Assembly (NCBI GenBank): GCA_023663805.1
Contig: JAMPGR010000002.1
Span: forward strand, 34,560 to 98,559
DNA from: Clostridium sp.
Lineage (GTDB): Bacteria; Bacteroidota; Bacteroidia; Bacteroidales; Muribaculaceae
DNA length: 64,000 bases
Direction of reading: 5' to 3'
Within the stretch, counting starts at the first letter, position 1; each line of letters starts with the position of its first letter. Under the pieces are notes generated by a model, which worked only from the letters and a program-made list of their open reading frames with translations, searched no databases and was not told where the DNA came from. Positions 52,638 through 62,753 of the stretch are shown in pieces. The translations under genes were made by a program, and so were the position numbers.

Positions 52638-53708
52638 ATGAAGAAGCATAATTTCTACGCCGGACCGTCGATCCTGAGCCAGTATACGATCAGGAACACG
52701 GCCGATGCAATCCTGAACTTCGCCGACACCGGCCTGTCGATCCTCGAGGTCTCCCACCGCAGCAAGGAGTTCGTCGCTGTCATGGACGAGGCCCAGGCGC
52801 TCGTCAAGGAACTCCTCGACATCCCCGCCGGATACAGCGTTCTGTTCCTCGGCGGCGGCGCAAGTCTCCAGTTCGCCATGGCTCCCTACAACCTGCTGAA
52901 AACCAAGGCTGCATATCTCCAGACCGGAACCTGGGCTACGAACGCAATCAAAGAGGCGCGTCTCTTCGGCGAGGTCGACGTCGTCGCTTCGTCCGAGGAC
53001 GCCAACTTCTCATACATCCCTAAGAACTACACAGTCCCGGCAGACGCCGACTACTTCCACTTCACATCGAACAACACGATCTACGGCACAGAGATGCGCT
53101 TCGACCCCGACGCGCCGACACGCCTGGTCGCCGACATGTCGTCCGACATATTCTCCCGCCCGATCGACATCTCGAAATATGACCTGATCTACGCCGGCGC
53201 ACAGAAAAACCTCGCTCCGGCAGGCGTCACGGTCGTAATCGTCCGCGACGACGCCCTCGGCCATGTCGACCGCCCGATTCCGACGATGCTCGACTACCGG
53301 ACCCACGTCAAGAAGGGCTCGATGTTCAACACCCCGCCGGTGCTCCCGATCTACTCGGCCCTCCAGACCCTCCGCTACTACAAGGAACTCGGCGGCGTCG
53401 CAGCGATCGAGAAGACAGACCTCGCGAAGGCCGCGCTCCTCTACGACGCGATCGACTCGAGCCGCATGTTCGAAGGAACCGTGACCGATCCGGCCGACCG
53501 TTCGATCATGAACGTCTGCTTCGTCATGACCGAAAACTACCGCGACCTCGAGAAAGATTTCGTCGACTTCGCATCGGCCCGCGGAATCGTCGGTATCAAG
53601 GGCCACCGCTCCGTCGGCGGCTTCCGCGCCTCGCTCTACAATGCTCTCCCGGTCGAGAGTGTCGAGGTTCTGATCGAGGCCATGAAAGATTTCGAGAAAT
53701 CACACTGA
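52638..53708 (+). CDS. serC: Phosphoserine aminotransferase SerC
   Basis: This 356-residue PLP enzyme of serine synthesis has the cofactor lysine K190 in [26 protein letters not shown] begins the protein, and [16 protein letters not shown] and [11 protein letters not shown] fit the family. The frame is open to 52548 inside rarA; the ATG at 52638 matches the family start. It is followed by serA after 16 bases. Confidence 0.97.
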   Translation: MKKHNFYAGPSILSQYTIRNTADAILNFADTGLSILEVSHRSKEFVAVMDEAQALVKELLDIPAGYSVLFLGGGASLQFAMAPYNLLKTKAAYLQTGTWATNAIKEARLFGEVDVVASSEDANFSYIPKNYTVPADADYFHFTSNNTIYGTEMRFDPDAPTRLVADMSSDIFSRPIDISKYDLIYAGAQKNLAPAGVTVVIVRDDALGHVDRPIPTMLDYRTHVKKGSMFNTPPVLPIYSALQTLRYYKELGGVAAIEKTDLAKAALLYDAIDSSRMFEGTVTDPADRSIMNVCFVMTENYRDLEKDFVDFASARGIVGIKGHRSVGGFRASLYNALPVESVEVLIEAMKDFEKSH

Positions 53709-53724
53709 AACACCCTCCGCCGCT

Positions 53725-54651
53725 ATGAAACAGAAAGTTCTTGTCGCTACTGAAAAACCGTTCGCTGCGAAGGCTGTCGACGGAATCCGCTCGATCGTCG
53801 AGGAGGCCGGAATGGATCTCGTCCTGCTCGAACGCTACCGCACACGCGCTGAACTCCTCGAGGCCGCGGCCGACGCCGACGCCCTGATTGTCCGCTCCGA
53901 CATCGTCGACGCCGACCTGATTGCCGCCGCGCCGCGCCTGAAAATCATTGTCCGCGCCGGTGCCGGATATGACAATATCGACCTGAAGGCCGCGACCGAA
54001 GCGGGTATCGTTGTCGAAAACACCCCCGGGCAGAACGCCAACGCAGTCGCCGAACTCGTCTTCGGAATGACCATGATGATGATCCGCAACGGCTTCAACG
54101 GAACCGCCGGAACCGAACTCCTCGGCAAGCGACTCGGAATCCACGCCTTCGGACAGGTCGGGCGAAACGTCGCCCGTATAGCCCGCGGCTTCGGCATGGA
54201 GGTCTCGGCACTCGACCCCTACTGCCCCGCCGACGTGATGGACGAGGCGGGTGTGCGCCGCGTCGAATCGGTCGAGGAACTCTACCGCGATAACGATTTC
54301 GTCTCGCTCCATATTCCCGCAACCGACGAAACCCGCCGTTCGGTAACCCGGACCCTGATGACGATGATGCCGAAGGGAGCCGTGCTGATCAACACCGCCC
54401 GCAAGGAGGTCATCGACGAGGATGGACTGAAACAGGCGCTCGCCGACCGCCCGGATCTCCGCTATATCGCCGACGTACGCCCCGACAACGCCGCCGAACT
54501 CGAATCGGACTATCAGGCCCGCGTCTTCTTCACCCCGAAAAAGACCGGCGCGCAGACTGCCGAGGCGAACATAAACGCCGGCCTCGCCGCCGCCCGCCAG
54601 ATCGTCGGATATCTCCGCGACGGAGTTTCGAAATATCGCGTCAACAAATAA
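53725..54651 (+). CDS. serA: D-3-phosphoglycerate dehydrogenase-type oxidoreductase (SerA, short form)
   Basis: This 308-residue D-2-hydroxyacid dehydrogenase catalyses the first step of serine synthesis from 3-phosphoglycerate. The NAD fold shows GIHAFGQVGRNVARI, where the first Gly of the usual GxGxxG is replaced by Ala, as in related Bacteroidales proteins. The catalytic Arg lies in VLINTARKEVIDE. There is no C-terminal ACT regulatory domain, so it is probably not serine-feedback inhibited in the E. coli way. Its place directly after serC supports the call. Confidence 0.9.
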   Translation: MKQKVLVATEKPFAAKAVDGIRSIVEEAGMDLVLLERYRTRAELLEAAADADALIVRSDIVDADLIAAAPRLKIIVRAGAGYDNIDLKAATEAGIVVENTPGQNANAVAELVFGMTMMMIRNGFNGTAGTELLGKRLGIHAFGQVGRNVARIARGFGMEVSALDPYCPADVMDEAGVRRVESVEELYRDNDFVSLHIPATDETRRSVTRTLMTMMPKGAVLINTARKEVIDEDGLKQALADRPDLRYIADVRPDNAAELESDYQARVFFTPKKTGAQTAEANINAGLAAARQIVGYLRDGVSKYRVNK

Positions 54652-54707
54652 CTCTGTTGACAGCCAGCGCGTCCCGAATAGAAAAGTCGAGTGGCCGCCG
54701 GAGCCTT

Positions 54708-56864
54708 ATGTTCCGGTGGCCGCTCCTGTTCTGTCTGCTGGCTGCTGTTCTGGCGGCCGGATGCGGACGCCGCCAGGGGGAGGGTGTCGCGATATTCCGC
54801 GACGGGGGCTTCGCTCTCTATGGCGACAGTCTCGTCTTCCCCGGCGGGAGGGTCGTAGCGCTGTCTCCGCTGAAAATCACTGTCGCGGGCGACGATTCGG
54901 TCAGCGGCTGGAGCGCGGCGTCGGTTCAATCCGGATTCCCGCGCTACGAATCGGAGCAGACGCTGATCGACGCGCTCTATAACCGATCGGCCGCCTCCCT
55001 CGCCCGCGGCGGACGCTTCGGGGCCGACCAGCCGACGCGGATGCTCTGCGCGGCGATGTCGCTCGCGCTCGTCGATCCCGACAGAACCCTTGCCGAACTT
55101 CGCCGCGACATCTCCGGCGGAACAGTCAGCCAGAATCCGGGGGTCGGGGGCTCATGGCCTGTCATGACAGACCGCATGCTCTGGATCCCGGCAGCCTGGG
55201 AACTGTTCAAAACAACCGGCGACTCGCTCTGGCTCGCCGAGATAGCCGCGATTGCGCCGAGGGTGACGGCGACAGACCGCGCGGTCCTGCTCGACGAGGA
55301 GTACGGGCTGTTCCACGGCGCGGCGGTCGCGAGCCGCCGCCGCAACGGATGGTACTTTCCGGGGTGGATGGAACCGGCCGACATCTACGCCGGCTTCTCG
55401 CTGTCGACCAACGTAGCGGCGGTCGCCGCCAACCGCGCCGCGGCAGGGATAGCCCGCGCCGCGGCGATGAACCCCGCCGGATATGAGTCGGCCGCCAGGG
55501 AGTTGTCAGCCGCTGTCAACGAGCGCTTCTGGATTCCGGAGAAAGGGTTCTATTCGGGTCTACTCTACGGTGCGCCCTACCCGCTCCAGGCTCCGCTGAC
55601 CGACAATCTGTCGCAGGCTGTCGCGATCCTTGAGGGGGTCGCGACCGAGGAGATGTCGCGCTCGATTCTCTCCCGCTCGCCACAGTACCCGACCAATATC
55701 CCCCGCTTCTATCCTGAACTCCCCGACACGGCGTCGGCCGACGCGCCCTATTCGGCGATGACCCAGGCGATGTGGCTCCGCGCCGCCGCCTCGAAATCGA
55801 ACCGTACGGCGACCGAACGGGCTCTCGCCGGAGCAGTCATCCACGCGGCGTTGTCGCCCGACTCGCTTCCAGGCGAAGCCGAAGCGGCGGCTTTCGTCTC
55901 GATTGTGCTCCGCGGTCTGCTCGGAATCGAAACCGAGGGTGAACGGATGGTGTTCAATCCGGTCATTCCCCGCTCGATGCCGGGGAGGAAGAGTCTGTCG
56001 GGACTCCGCTACCGCCGTGCGACGCTCGACATCAGCGTCAGCGGAACCGGCGACCGTATCGCGAATTTCCGCCTCGACGGCGTGACGACCCACCGCTACT
56101 CGATTCCCGACACTATCTCCGGCTCCCACAGCGTCGAGATCACCCTCGCCGACAACCGTCTCGATTCGCTCGGGGCGAACATCGTCGACCCACACCGCAT
56201 GCCTCCCCTCCCCGCACCGGTCTGGAGCGACCCCTGCTCTGCCCTGCTCGACACGCCGAAGGGGCTGTCGGGCTATATGGTCTATCTGAACAACGACCTG
56301 CGCGAGGAGCGCGTCCGCGGCCACTACGAGTTCTTCGACGCGCGGAATTTCACGACCGTCACCTTCGTTCCGGTCGACAGCGCCGGTACGGCCGGATTCG
56401 GTCCGAGACCGACATTCTACTTTCCGCGCGAGTCGACATTCAGCGTCCCCGCCTCGCGCTTCGATGTCTGCGGAACCGACCTGGTCCGCGACCGCAATCT
56501 GGCCGGGACTCTGATCGAGTCTGACACGACGCGAAACGCGCGCCTGACCTTCGACGTCGTCGTCTCACAGCCGGGCGACTACTTCGTCGACATCCGCTAC
56601 TCAAACGGAGCCGGGCCACAGTGGTGCGGCTCGGAGTGCGCTACGCGACTGCTGACGGTCAACGGCCAGAGGGCCGGGACACTCGTGATGCCCCAGCGGG
56701 GCACTGGACGCTGGGAGAGTTTCGGGATGAGCAATCCGGTCTCGGTCCGGCTGAACCGCGGGCGCAACACCGTTGTCGTCGAATATCCCGGCGGGGCGTG
56801 GCACAATATGGCCGGCGGGGCGAACCGTGTGCTGATCGATTACGTTAGATTTATTAGAAGATGA
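54708..56864 (+). CDS. Six-hairpin glycosidase-like lipoprotein with C-terminal CBM-like domain
   Basis: This 718-residue lipoprotein (lipobox LAAGC) has an (alpha/alpha)6-barrel-like middle (about 60-440) with GWYFPGWMEPADIYAGFSL and APYSAMTQAMWLRAAA, reminiscent of GH63/GH78/GH65-type folds. A beta-rich linker follows, and a C-terminal 130-residue jelly roll resembles CBM6/CBM35 (GDYFVDIRYSNGAG, NRGRNTVVVEYPGGAW). I cannot assign a GH family. The ATG at 54708 is used; an upstream TTG start would put 17 residues before the signal. Its stop overlaps the next ATG (ATGA). It lies where a DUF1015 gene often follows serA in this order. Confidence 0.65.
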   Translation: MFRWPLLFCLLAAVLAAGCGRRQGEGVAIFRDGGFALYGDSLVFPGGRVVALSPLKITVAGDDSVSGWSAASVQSGFPRYESEQTLIDALYNRSAASLARGGRFGADQPTRMLCAAMSLALVDPDRTLAELRRDISGGTVSQNPGVGGSWPVMTDRMLWIPAAWELFKTTGDSLWLAEIAAIAPRVTATDRAVLLDEEYGLFHGAAVASRRRNGWYFPGWMEPADIYAGFSLSTNVAAVAANRAAAGIARAAAMNPAGYESAARELSAAVNERFWIPEKGFYSGLLYGAPYPLQAPLTDNLSQAVAILEGVATEEMSRSILSRSPQYPTNIPRFYPELPDTASADAPYSAMTQAMWLRAAASKSNRTATERALAGAVIHAALSPDSLPGEAEAAAFVSIVLRGLLGIETEGERMVFNPVIPRSMPGRKSLSGLRYRRATLDISVSGTGDRIANFRLDGVTTHRYSIPDTISGSHSVEITLADNRLDSLGANIVDPHRMPPLPAPVWSDPCSALLDTPKGLSGYMVYLNNDLREERVRGHYEFFDARNFTTVTFVPVDSAGTAGFGPRPTFYFPRESTFSVPASRFDVCGTDLVRDRNLAGTLIESDTTRNARLTFDVVVSQPGDYFVDIRYSNGAGPQWCGSECATRLLTVNGQRAGTLVMPQRGTGRWESFGMSNPVSVRLNRGRNTVVVEYPGGAWHNMAGGANRVLIDYVRFIRR

Positions 56865-57394
56865 AACGAATAGGAATTCTGAGCGACACCCATTCGGTCT
56901 GGGACGACCGCTATGCGGCCCATTTCAGCGGATGCGACGAGATCTGGCATGCCGGCGACATCGGCGACATATCGATTATCAGGCGCCTCGAAGAGGTCGC
57001 GCCGAAGGTACGCGCCGTTGCCGGGAATATCGACGGGGCGATGATCCGACGCCGTTGTCCCGAGGTCGAAGAGTTCGAAATCGAGGGGCTGAAGGTCTGG
57101 ATGACCCATATCGGCGGATATCCGGGCCGGTATGCCCCGGGGGTTCGTCGTCTCCTGCGGCAGGAAGGCATCGGCCTGATGGTCACCGGCCACAGCCATA
57201 TCCTGAAGGTCATGCCCGACCGCGAACTCGGCCTGTTGCATATCAATCCGGGTGCGGCGGGATGGCACGGCTGGCAGAAGGTCCGCACCCTTGTCCGGAT
57301 CACGGTCGACTCCGGGAAGGTCTGCGATCTCGAGGTGATCGAACTTGCTCCGGGTCGTCGCGACGAATCGACAAACAACAGAGAAACGATATGA
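56861..57394 (+). CDS. YfcE-like metallophosphoesterase
   Basis: This 177-residue calcineurin-like phosphodiesterase has metal motifs ILSDTHS, WHAGDIGD, VAGNIDG (a GN[HD] variant), THIGG and GHSHI. YfcE/MJ0936-type enzymes hydrolyse phosphodiesters; the natural substrate is unknown. It overlaps the preceding lipoprotein gene and the following SPOR-like gene by ATGA, so the three are translationally coupled. Confidence 0.9.
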   Translation: MKRIGILSDTHSVWDDRYAAHFSGCDEIWHAGDIGDISIIRRLEEVAPKVRAVAGNIDGAMIRRRCPEVEEFEIEGLKVWMTHIGGYPGRYAPGVRRLLRQEGIGLMVTGHSHILKVMPDRELGLLHINPGAAGWHGWQKVRTLVRITVDSGKVCDLEVIELAPGRRDESTNNRETI

Positions 57395-57906
57395 AACGTA
57401 TACTGATTCCGATAGCCGCGGCCGCGCTGATACTCGGCGCAGGTTGCAAACCGAGCGAGAAACACTACCGCGCAGCCTACGAGGCCGCGCGGCAGAAACA
57501 GGAGGAGACCGGCGGGATCGACTCGACGATATACTCGGCGATGCGCCCCCAGGGGCGCGGCTCGATTGTCATCGCCGGAGCCGACACGCTGACGGTCCAG
57601 ACCGTCGCGATCGGCTACCCGAAGGATTCGGGAGCCGACGCCTCGACCGTCTTGCGCTACAACATCGTCGTCGGGCAGTTCAAGCAGATTTTCAATGCGA
57701 GACAGATGCGCCAGCGTCTGATCGGGGCCGGCTACGAAGGAGCCCTCGTCGTCAATACCCGCGAACCGCTCTACTATGTCGTCGCCGTCTCGTGTGCGAC
57801 CCCCGAAGAGGCCGCCGCAGCGCTGAAGCGGATCTCAGGCGACAAATCGCTGACTCTTCGCGAGCCTTTCCCCTGGGTTCTGACTCCGGCCCATCTGCGC
57901 CGCTGA
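57391..57906 (+). CDS. SPOR-domain-like lipoprotein
   Basis: This 171-residue lipoprotein (lipobox LGAGC, about residues 13-17) has a C-terminal SPOR-like half (about 85-160): YNIVVGQFKQIFNARQMRQRL, GYEGALVVNTREPLYYVVAV and TPEEAAAALKRI. SPOR domains bind denuded peptidoglycan at division sites. The ATG at 57391 is inside the overlap with the phosphodiesterase stop. It is the last gene before the phage-derived block, whose leftmost stop is 25 bases away. Confidence 0.8.
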   Translation: MKRILIPIAAAALILGAGCKPSEKHYRAAYEAARQKQEETGGIDSTIYSAMRPQGRGSIVIAGADTLTVQTVAIGYPKDSGADASTVLRYNIVVGQFKQIFNARQMRQRLIGAGYEGALVVNTREPLYYVVAVSCATPEEAAAALKRISGDKSLTLREPFPWVLTPAHLRR

Positions 57907-57930
57907 TTTCCTCCATTTCGGGCGCGGAGG

Positions 57931-60615
57931 TCAACCGAGACGGGGACGCCCCGTGACGACCGCCTCGATGTAGAGGGGCCAGGGGGTGCCGTCGACCCGG
58001 TCCAGACGCTCCCCTCCAACCGACGCGACCGGATACCAGATGTCGCCGTCGCGGCTGCCATAGACCGTTATACTCCCGAGTTTCTTCCGGGAGGGGAATC
58101 CTCTCCCTCCGACTGCCATCCCCGGATAGCGGCCCGAAAGGTCGTCTGCACCGTTGCGCGGCATAGCAACCAGAAGGCTGAGAGGTTCGGGGTTGTCTCC
58201 GAACCGGCAGACCGTTCCGTCTCCGCGGAGTATTATCGGACCTGAGGGGGTATCGACCGCAGAGTTCCACCCCGGGCCGAGCGCAGAGATCCCCCATTGC
58301 TCCGAACCGAAGTCGTATGTATCGCCGAATCGCCCGGAGTCGGGCTCGAAGAGGGTCAGTTGGCGCCTGAGCTGATCGTATACCGTCGACTGCTCGTTCC
58401 GGCAGTTCCGGAGGGGGTAATGTGCGGCGGGGTCGAGACCGGCCATTCCGGCTGAGACGGCGATCCGGTCGAAACCGGGGAGCGACGACAGCAGCCAGGG
58501 AACGTCATCGACAGAACCGGTATCGAGTCGCCGAAGCGACGAACCGCTGAGGCAGAACAACCCTTCGCGGGTCTGAACAATCAGACCTTCACGGGTCGAC
58601 AGGGGCTTGCCGAGGCAGTTGATCCGGGCGAGCGGGCGAAGGGTCTGCCAACTGCCGTCGGCGGCGCAGTCGACAACGAGTATTCCGGCATCGGCCGTCA
58701 GCAGATAGACCGGATAGGCGCCGAACTGACCATCAGACATCGGGGAGAGGGCTGGAGCCATTGCGACAGTCGCCGTCCCGGGGAGCCGGACCGAGAGGCC
58801 GGCGGGGAAAAGCAGCGGCTGGTATGCAGGAGTCGTCAGAAGCTGATGGGGCGACTGGCGGACGAACTCTCTTGCCGACGACTGATCAGCGCCGGGCAGA
58901 CCGACAATATCGACTGTGGCGCCATCATCCGCCCCGAGTCCTCCGAACCAGACGGCGGCGTTCAACAATGGATGCGGTGTCAGCGCGATGCGTATCTGCC
59001 GAGGCTCGGGTGTGTGGTAGGTCAGTATTGCCCCTGTCGCGTCGGGGTCGGGATAACAGAACCATCGGAGGCCTGACCGCGTCGGGTCCGGAGCCGCGGC
59101 AATCGCGCGGTCGAAGCGGACTACACTCCCCTGCTCCCCATCCTTCTCCAGGGTGACCTCGACCGAGATATCGGTCAGATCACCTCCCGTCGGAAGGCCT
59201 TCGTGGGGAAAAAATGTCGGCGCCGGTGGCGGCGCACCGTGGACGACCCGCTCCGGGACGATATTGAGCCGTCCGTTGTAGGTCAGCAACGGTGTGGCGG
59301 CTCCGGCATATCGGTCGAGTGGCCGGTCGCCGTCGTCGAGGCGCTGTCGGTTCTCAATCGTCAGGAGGGAGTTTTTCTCCAGCGGAACCTCCCGGAATGC
59401 GCCTGTATATTCCCCGAGGTTGTCGAGTTCGATCGATGCAACGTGATAGAAGAGGGCGCGTCCGGTCAAATCGCGCGTGAAATCTCCGGTATCTCTCGGT
59501 TTGAAGTTCCAGACCTTCGTCTGGTCGCCACTTTCGATCCTCAGGAACTGATCTGCGGTCGGCTCTGTCTCCGAGGGGGCATAATGTCCGGTGAAGATCT
59601 CGGTCGCGCCTGTCGAGGGGGAACCGTTAGCCCCGGGGCGCTGTCCCGTCAGGCCGCCGTTGTTGCCGGCTGTTCCGGTTGCGGCTGATATCAGCGGGGA
59701 GAAACCGCTGACACCGGCAGCCTCGTCCAGAATCGGAATCGGAGCCGAAACAGCGATATCGACGGCGCGTACAATCGCGCGGAGAGATCCGATTCGCTCG
59801 GTCAGTTCGTGGGGGATTACCTCCATCTCGAGACGGCAGCGGTTCAGCATACTGAAACCGAGCGTCGCCTCGAGGGTTGCCTCCTCTCGGTCAATCGACG
59901 GATCGGAACATGTCACGATCGGAACCGTCGCCGACGGAAGCATCATAACCGGCCCGCTCTGGCTGACGGTCGAACCGTCGTAGAGTCTCAGGGCGTAGCG
60001 GACGAGGAAGGGATGGTGGAAGCGTCCGCGCGATGTGATGTAGTCTCGGATAGCCAGAAGCGTCTCGCCGGCAACAGTGTCGGAGAGAGAAATGGATGCG
60101 GCAGCCATGTTCTCCCCCCGGCCGACATTGAACGATCCACCCTTCTCGAGGCGTCGCTCGAGCAGTGCGGCGGTCTCCTGGTCGCCGAGGTCAATCGTGA
60201 CCCGCTGGTTTACGACCGGCATAGCTTCGCTGACGAGCCGGAATCGTATCGGGGGTGCCTCGACTGAAATACCGACCGTTTCATAGTCTCCTCCGCTGTC
60301 GCGGCGGAAGATATGAATACCGCGGCTTCCGGCGACGATAAGGAAATTACCGAGCGACGCGGCGCTGCCTATCTCCGGGTCGTCGATCTGGCCGATGACA
60401 GTCGGGGGGAGGTCGGGGGAGTCGGGGTCGAACCCGAGGAGTTCGGCCGGAGAAGTTGCGGTGTTGATCGCGATGACCGTCGTTCGTGTCGGAGAGGTGT
60501 GGGTTGTCAGCAGGCGTGTCCCTGGGGGGAGACGGACGCCTGTAGGGATTGTGGTCGGCAGGGCACGTCCGTCGATCATCCCCGCCTGCAGTAGAAAATC
60601 TTTCTTCTTAGTCAT
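57931..60615 (-). CDS. Phage-type tail/stabilisation-like structural protein
   Basis: This 894-residue protein has no signal peptide. It is beta-rich throughout. VRYALRLYDGSTV (about 205-217) and GQFGAYPVYLLTADAGILVV (about 640) match, from memory, motifs of Bacteroidales phage tail or stabilisation proteins (usually FGxYPLYxFTxxGIWAL). It follows the terminase gene by 23 bases on the same strand. There is no portal, capsid or protease gene between or after them, so this is either a reduced phage or an unusual gene order. The 5' flank carries octamer repeats (60618-60641). Confidence 0.6.
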   Translation of the reverse strand: MTKKKDFLLQAGMIDGRALPTTIPTGVRLPPGTRLLTTHTSPTRTTVIAINTATSPAELLGFDPDSPDLPPTVIGQIDDPEIGSAASLGNFLIVAGSRGIHIFRRDSGGDYETVGISVEAPPIRFRLVSEAMPVVNQRVTIDLGDQETAALLERRLEKGGSFNVGRGENMAAASISLSDTVAGETLLAIRDYITSRGRFHHPFLVRYALRLYDGSTVSQSGPVMMLPSATVPIVTCSDPSIDREEATLEATLGFSMLNRCRLEMEVIPHELTERIGSLRAIVRAVDIAVSAPIPILDEAAGVSGFSPLISAATGTAGNNGGLTGQRPGANGSPSTGATEIFTGHYAPSETEPTADQFLRIESGDQTKVWNFKPRDTGDFTRDLTGRALFYHVASIELDNLGEYTGAFREVPLEKNSLLTIENRQRLDDGDRPLDRYAGAATPLLTYNGRLNIVPERVVHGAPPPAPTFFPHEGLPTGGDLTDISVEVTLEKDGEQGSVVRFDRAIAAAPDPTRSGLRWFCYPDPDATGAILTYHTPEPRQIRIALTPHPLLNAAVWFGGLGADDGATVDIVGLPGADQSSAREFVRQSPHQLLTTPAYQPLLFPAGLSVRLPGTATVAMAPALSPMSDGQFGAYPVYLLTADAGILVVDCAADGSWQTLRPLARINCLGKPLSTREGLIVQTREGLFCLSGSSLRRLDTGSVDDVPWLLSSLPGFDRIAVSAGMAGLDPAAHYPLRNCRNEQSTVYDQLRRQLTLFEPDSGRFGDTYDFGSEQWGISALGPGWNSAVDTPSGPIILRGDGTVCRFGDNPEPLSLLVAMPRNGADDLSGRYPGMAVGGRGFPSRKKLGSITVYGSRDGDIWYPVASVGGERLDRVDGTPWPLYIEAVVTGRPRLG

Positions 60616-60617
60616 TA

Positions 60618-60641
60618 GTCGGTTTGTCTATTTGTCGGTTA
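60618..60641. repeat. Three in-phase octamers (GTCGGTTT type)
   Basis: GTCGGTTT, GTCTATTT and GTCGGTTA follow one another. They share the GTCNNTTT pattern and 8-base phase of the array at 47946-47993, and span the stop of the terminase gene. Confidence 0.65.
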
Positions 60642-62720
60642 GTTAATCGCGGCGAAAAGATCGGTCGGCCGACGGCGGCGGGGAGAAACCGGAGCCTCTG
60701 CCGTCAGTTCGACCAGGGCGATGTGGAGCCCGATTGCGCGGGTCATCAGGATGTCGTCGTGGCGCCCGATAATCGCCCCGAAACTGCCGTCGGGACGGCG
60801 TTCGTAGCAGGCGAGTTCGTCGATGCAGTCAGGGTCGCGCTCGACGAAGAGCCCTTCGCGGACGGCGCGGACAAGGGTCGAGATGACCATCGGCTTTGTT
60901 GCGACATTTGTGTGGAAGCCCGGGCGCCCGCCGGGGCGGTGGTAGAGGTTGTCGTAACTGCTTCGGAGAATCCTGAGAAGATATGGGCTCTGGTCGCCAT
61001 CGACGGCACGGTCGCGCTCGGCTGTCTCGATCGTGTTACTCTCGATGACGAGCAGGGCGTTGTTATACCAGGCAGCGATCTGCGCCGCTTTCCAGGCGAG
61101 CAGGTCCATATCGGTGTGGCCGCGCCACTGCGCTACCGTCGCTGCCGGAGCCCCGTACAAGAGCGGGGAGCGGTCGACGACCCAGATGACCGACCAGTCG
61201 GCCTTGGCGGAGCGTCCGCCAATGTCGACCGTGACGACATAGCGGTTGTCGATCGCGAACTCGGCCGGGTCGGCCGGACGCTCCCAGACCTTCAGCAGTC
61301 CGGCTCCGGAGGGTTCGAAGCGGATATCGCGGAGCGAATCCTCGCCCGAGAGTTCTCGGCCGGCCAGTTCTCCGCGGACAGGAGCCGTACGGCAGTCGGC
61401 GCGCATCTGCTCGAGGCGGTCGAGGGAGAAGACGCGTGTGCCGGAGTGGGCGAACGCCTCGAGGTCGTCGGAGGGGAATTCCGAGGCCATGTCAGACTGG
61501 TCGGCATATTTCGACCGCTCGGTGACATACCAGTTGATCGCCTCAAGGGTCGCCCCTTTTTCCCATAGGCTCCAGATATAGCGGCCTGAGACGGTGCGGT
61601 CCGACAGAGCCTCCGGACAGTAGCGGTTAAGGAGCATCCAGCGGGCGAGTTCTTCGGCAGTCGCGAAACGTGGCACAAGTCCGGAACTCCCCTCCCCCGG
61701 GGCATTCTCGGGTGTGAACGGGAGCGTGTAGGTCTCGATTTCGTGCCAGGCGACAAAGAGCGAATCGAACTGCGATTCGCCGCGCTTGGCGGCCTCGTAT
61801 TCAGCGTGGAAGAAGTTGCCGACTCCGTTTGCCGACGATTCATAGACGATCATCGTCAGCGGGCGGTTCAGCACACCCGATGTCGCCGATTTCATCATCT
61901 CCTGGGGCGTTCCCCCGGGGGTGTTCTTCCAGAAGGCGACCTCGGTGCAGTGGACCATCGCACTGTCGCCGCCGCGGACTGCCTGGGTCCGTTCGGCCGA
62001 GCCGAATTTGATCTTTGCCTGACGAAGCGGAACGCGGCGTATCGAACTGGTTCCGTGTACGCCGGTGATTCGCTGTGCCTTAGGGTCATATTCCTGGTTT
62101 TCGTCGAAGAGTAGCCAGAGAGGATATTCCTCGAGCATCAGTTCGAACATTCCGGCGACTTCGGCTGTCGACGAACTCTGGTGGCCGACGATCAGGGAGT
62201 TCCAGCCGTGGGTGTGGATCAGTTGGATCCAGGCCATGTAGAGTTGTGTCGCTGTCGAACCGCCCCACTGCCGCGCCTTCAGCAGAACAAGGCGTACAGG
62301 CCGTCCGGCCCGTCGCCGGCGCTCGAAACTCTCGATCAGGCGTCGTTGTGGCGCATTCAGTATAAAGGGGCAGATGTTTCCGGTCTTGTTCTTGATCTTG
62401 ACGAAGCGGGCGGCCCAGAAGTAGAAGTCGTAGCGGCAGCGCATCCGCTCCCAGGCGCGGACAATCGGTTCGCGCTCGAGGGGAGTGTCGGGGCGGCCGA
62501 TATCCTTCAGGTGGGTCGCGACCGAGCCGCGGGTCTTCAGGATTTTGAACCACTGTTCACGTTTCATTTCGACGGGGACATACTGGATCGCAGGTTCGAG
62601 ACCCTCGATCTTGACGCGGACGCGTTTTCCGGGCGCGCCGCTGCCGGAGATCGGGTCGAATTTGGGGAGTGTGTTTCTTCGCCGGTTTTCGGCGAGCATT
62701 TCGAGAAGTGTATTAGACAT
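60639..62720 (-). CDS. Phage terminase large subunit
   Basis: This 693-residue protein has a packaging ATPase and a nuclease half. The adenine/P-loop region is LLKARQWGGSTATQ (about 146-159). Walker B is MVHCTEVAFW (about 255-264), with E260 as the catalytic acid in place of the usual DE. The coupling motif YESSANGVGNFF is near 293. The RNase H-like nuclease shows VTVDIGGRSAKADWS, LLVIESNTIET and HDDILMTRA, which supply the three metal acids. All motifs look intact, so it may be functional. Confidence 0.85.
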   Translation of the reverse strand: MSNTLLEMLAENRRRNTLPKFDPISGSGAPGKRVRVKIEGLEPAIQYVPVEMKREQWFKILKTRGSVATHLKDIGRPDTPLEREPIVRAWERMRCRYDFYFWAARFVKIKNKTGNICPFILNAPQRRLIESFERRRRAGRPVRLVLLKARQWGGSTATQLYMAWIQLIHTHGWNSLIVGHQSSSTAEVAGMFELMLEEYPLWLLFDENQEYDPKAQRITGVHGTSSIRRVPLRQAKIKFGSAERTQAVRGGDSAMVHCTEVAFWKNTPGGTPQEMMKSATSGVLNRPLTMIVYESSANGVGNFFHAEYEAAKRGESQFDSLFVAWHEIETYTLPFTPENAPGEGSSGLVPRFATAEELARWMLLNRYCPEALSDRTVSGRYIWSLWEKGATLEAINWYVTERSKYADQSDMASEFPSDDLEAFAHSGTRVFSLDRLEQMRADCRTAPVRGELAGRELSGEDSLRDIRFEPSGAGLLKVWERPADPAEFAIDNRYVVTVDIGGRSAKADWSVIWVVDRSPLLYGAPAATVAQWRGHTDMDLLAWKAAQIAAWYNNALLVIESNTIETAERDRAVDGDQSPYLLRILRSSYDNLYHRPGGRPGFHTNVATKPMVISTLVRAVREGLFVERDPDCIDELACYERRPDGSFGAIIGRHDDILMTRAIGLHIALVELTAEAPVSPRRRRPTDLFAAIN

Positions 62721-62737
62721 AGGTTACCTATTTAACT

Positions 62738-62753
62738 ATCTATTTATCAATTT
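62738..62753. repeat. Two octamers upstream of the terminase gene
   Basis: ATCTATTT and ATCAATTT (62738-62753) fit the same octamer family as the larger array, just upstream of the terminase start and overlapping the end of the next gene. Confidence 0.5.
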
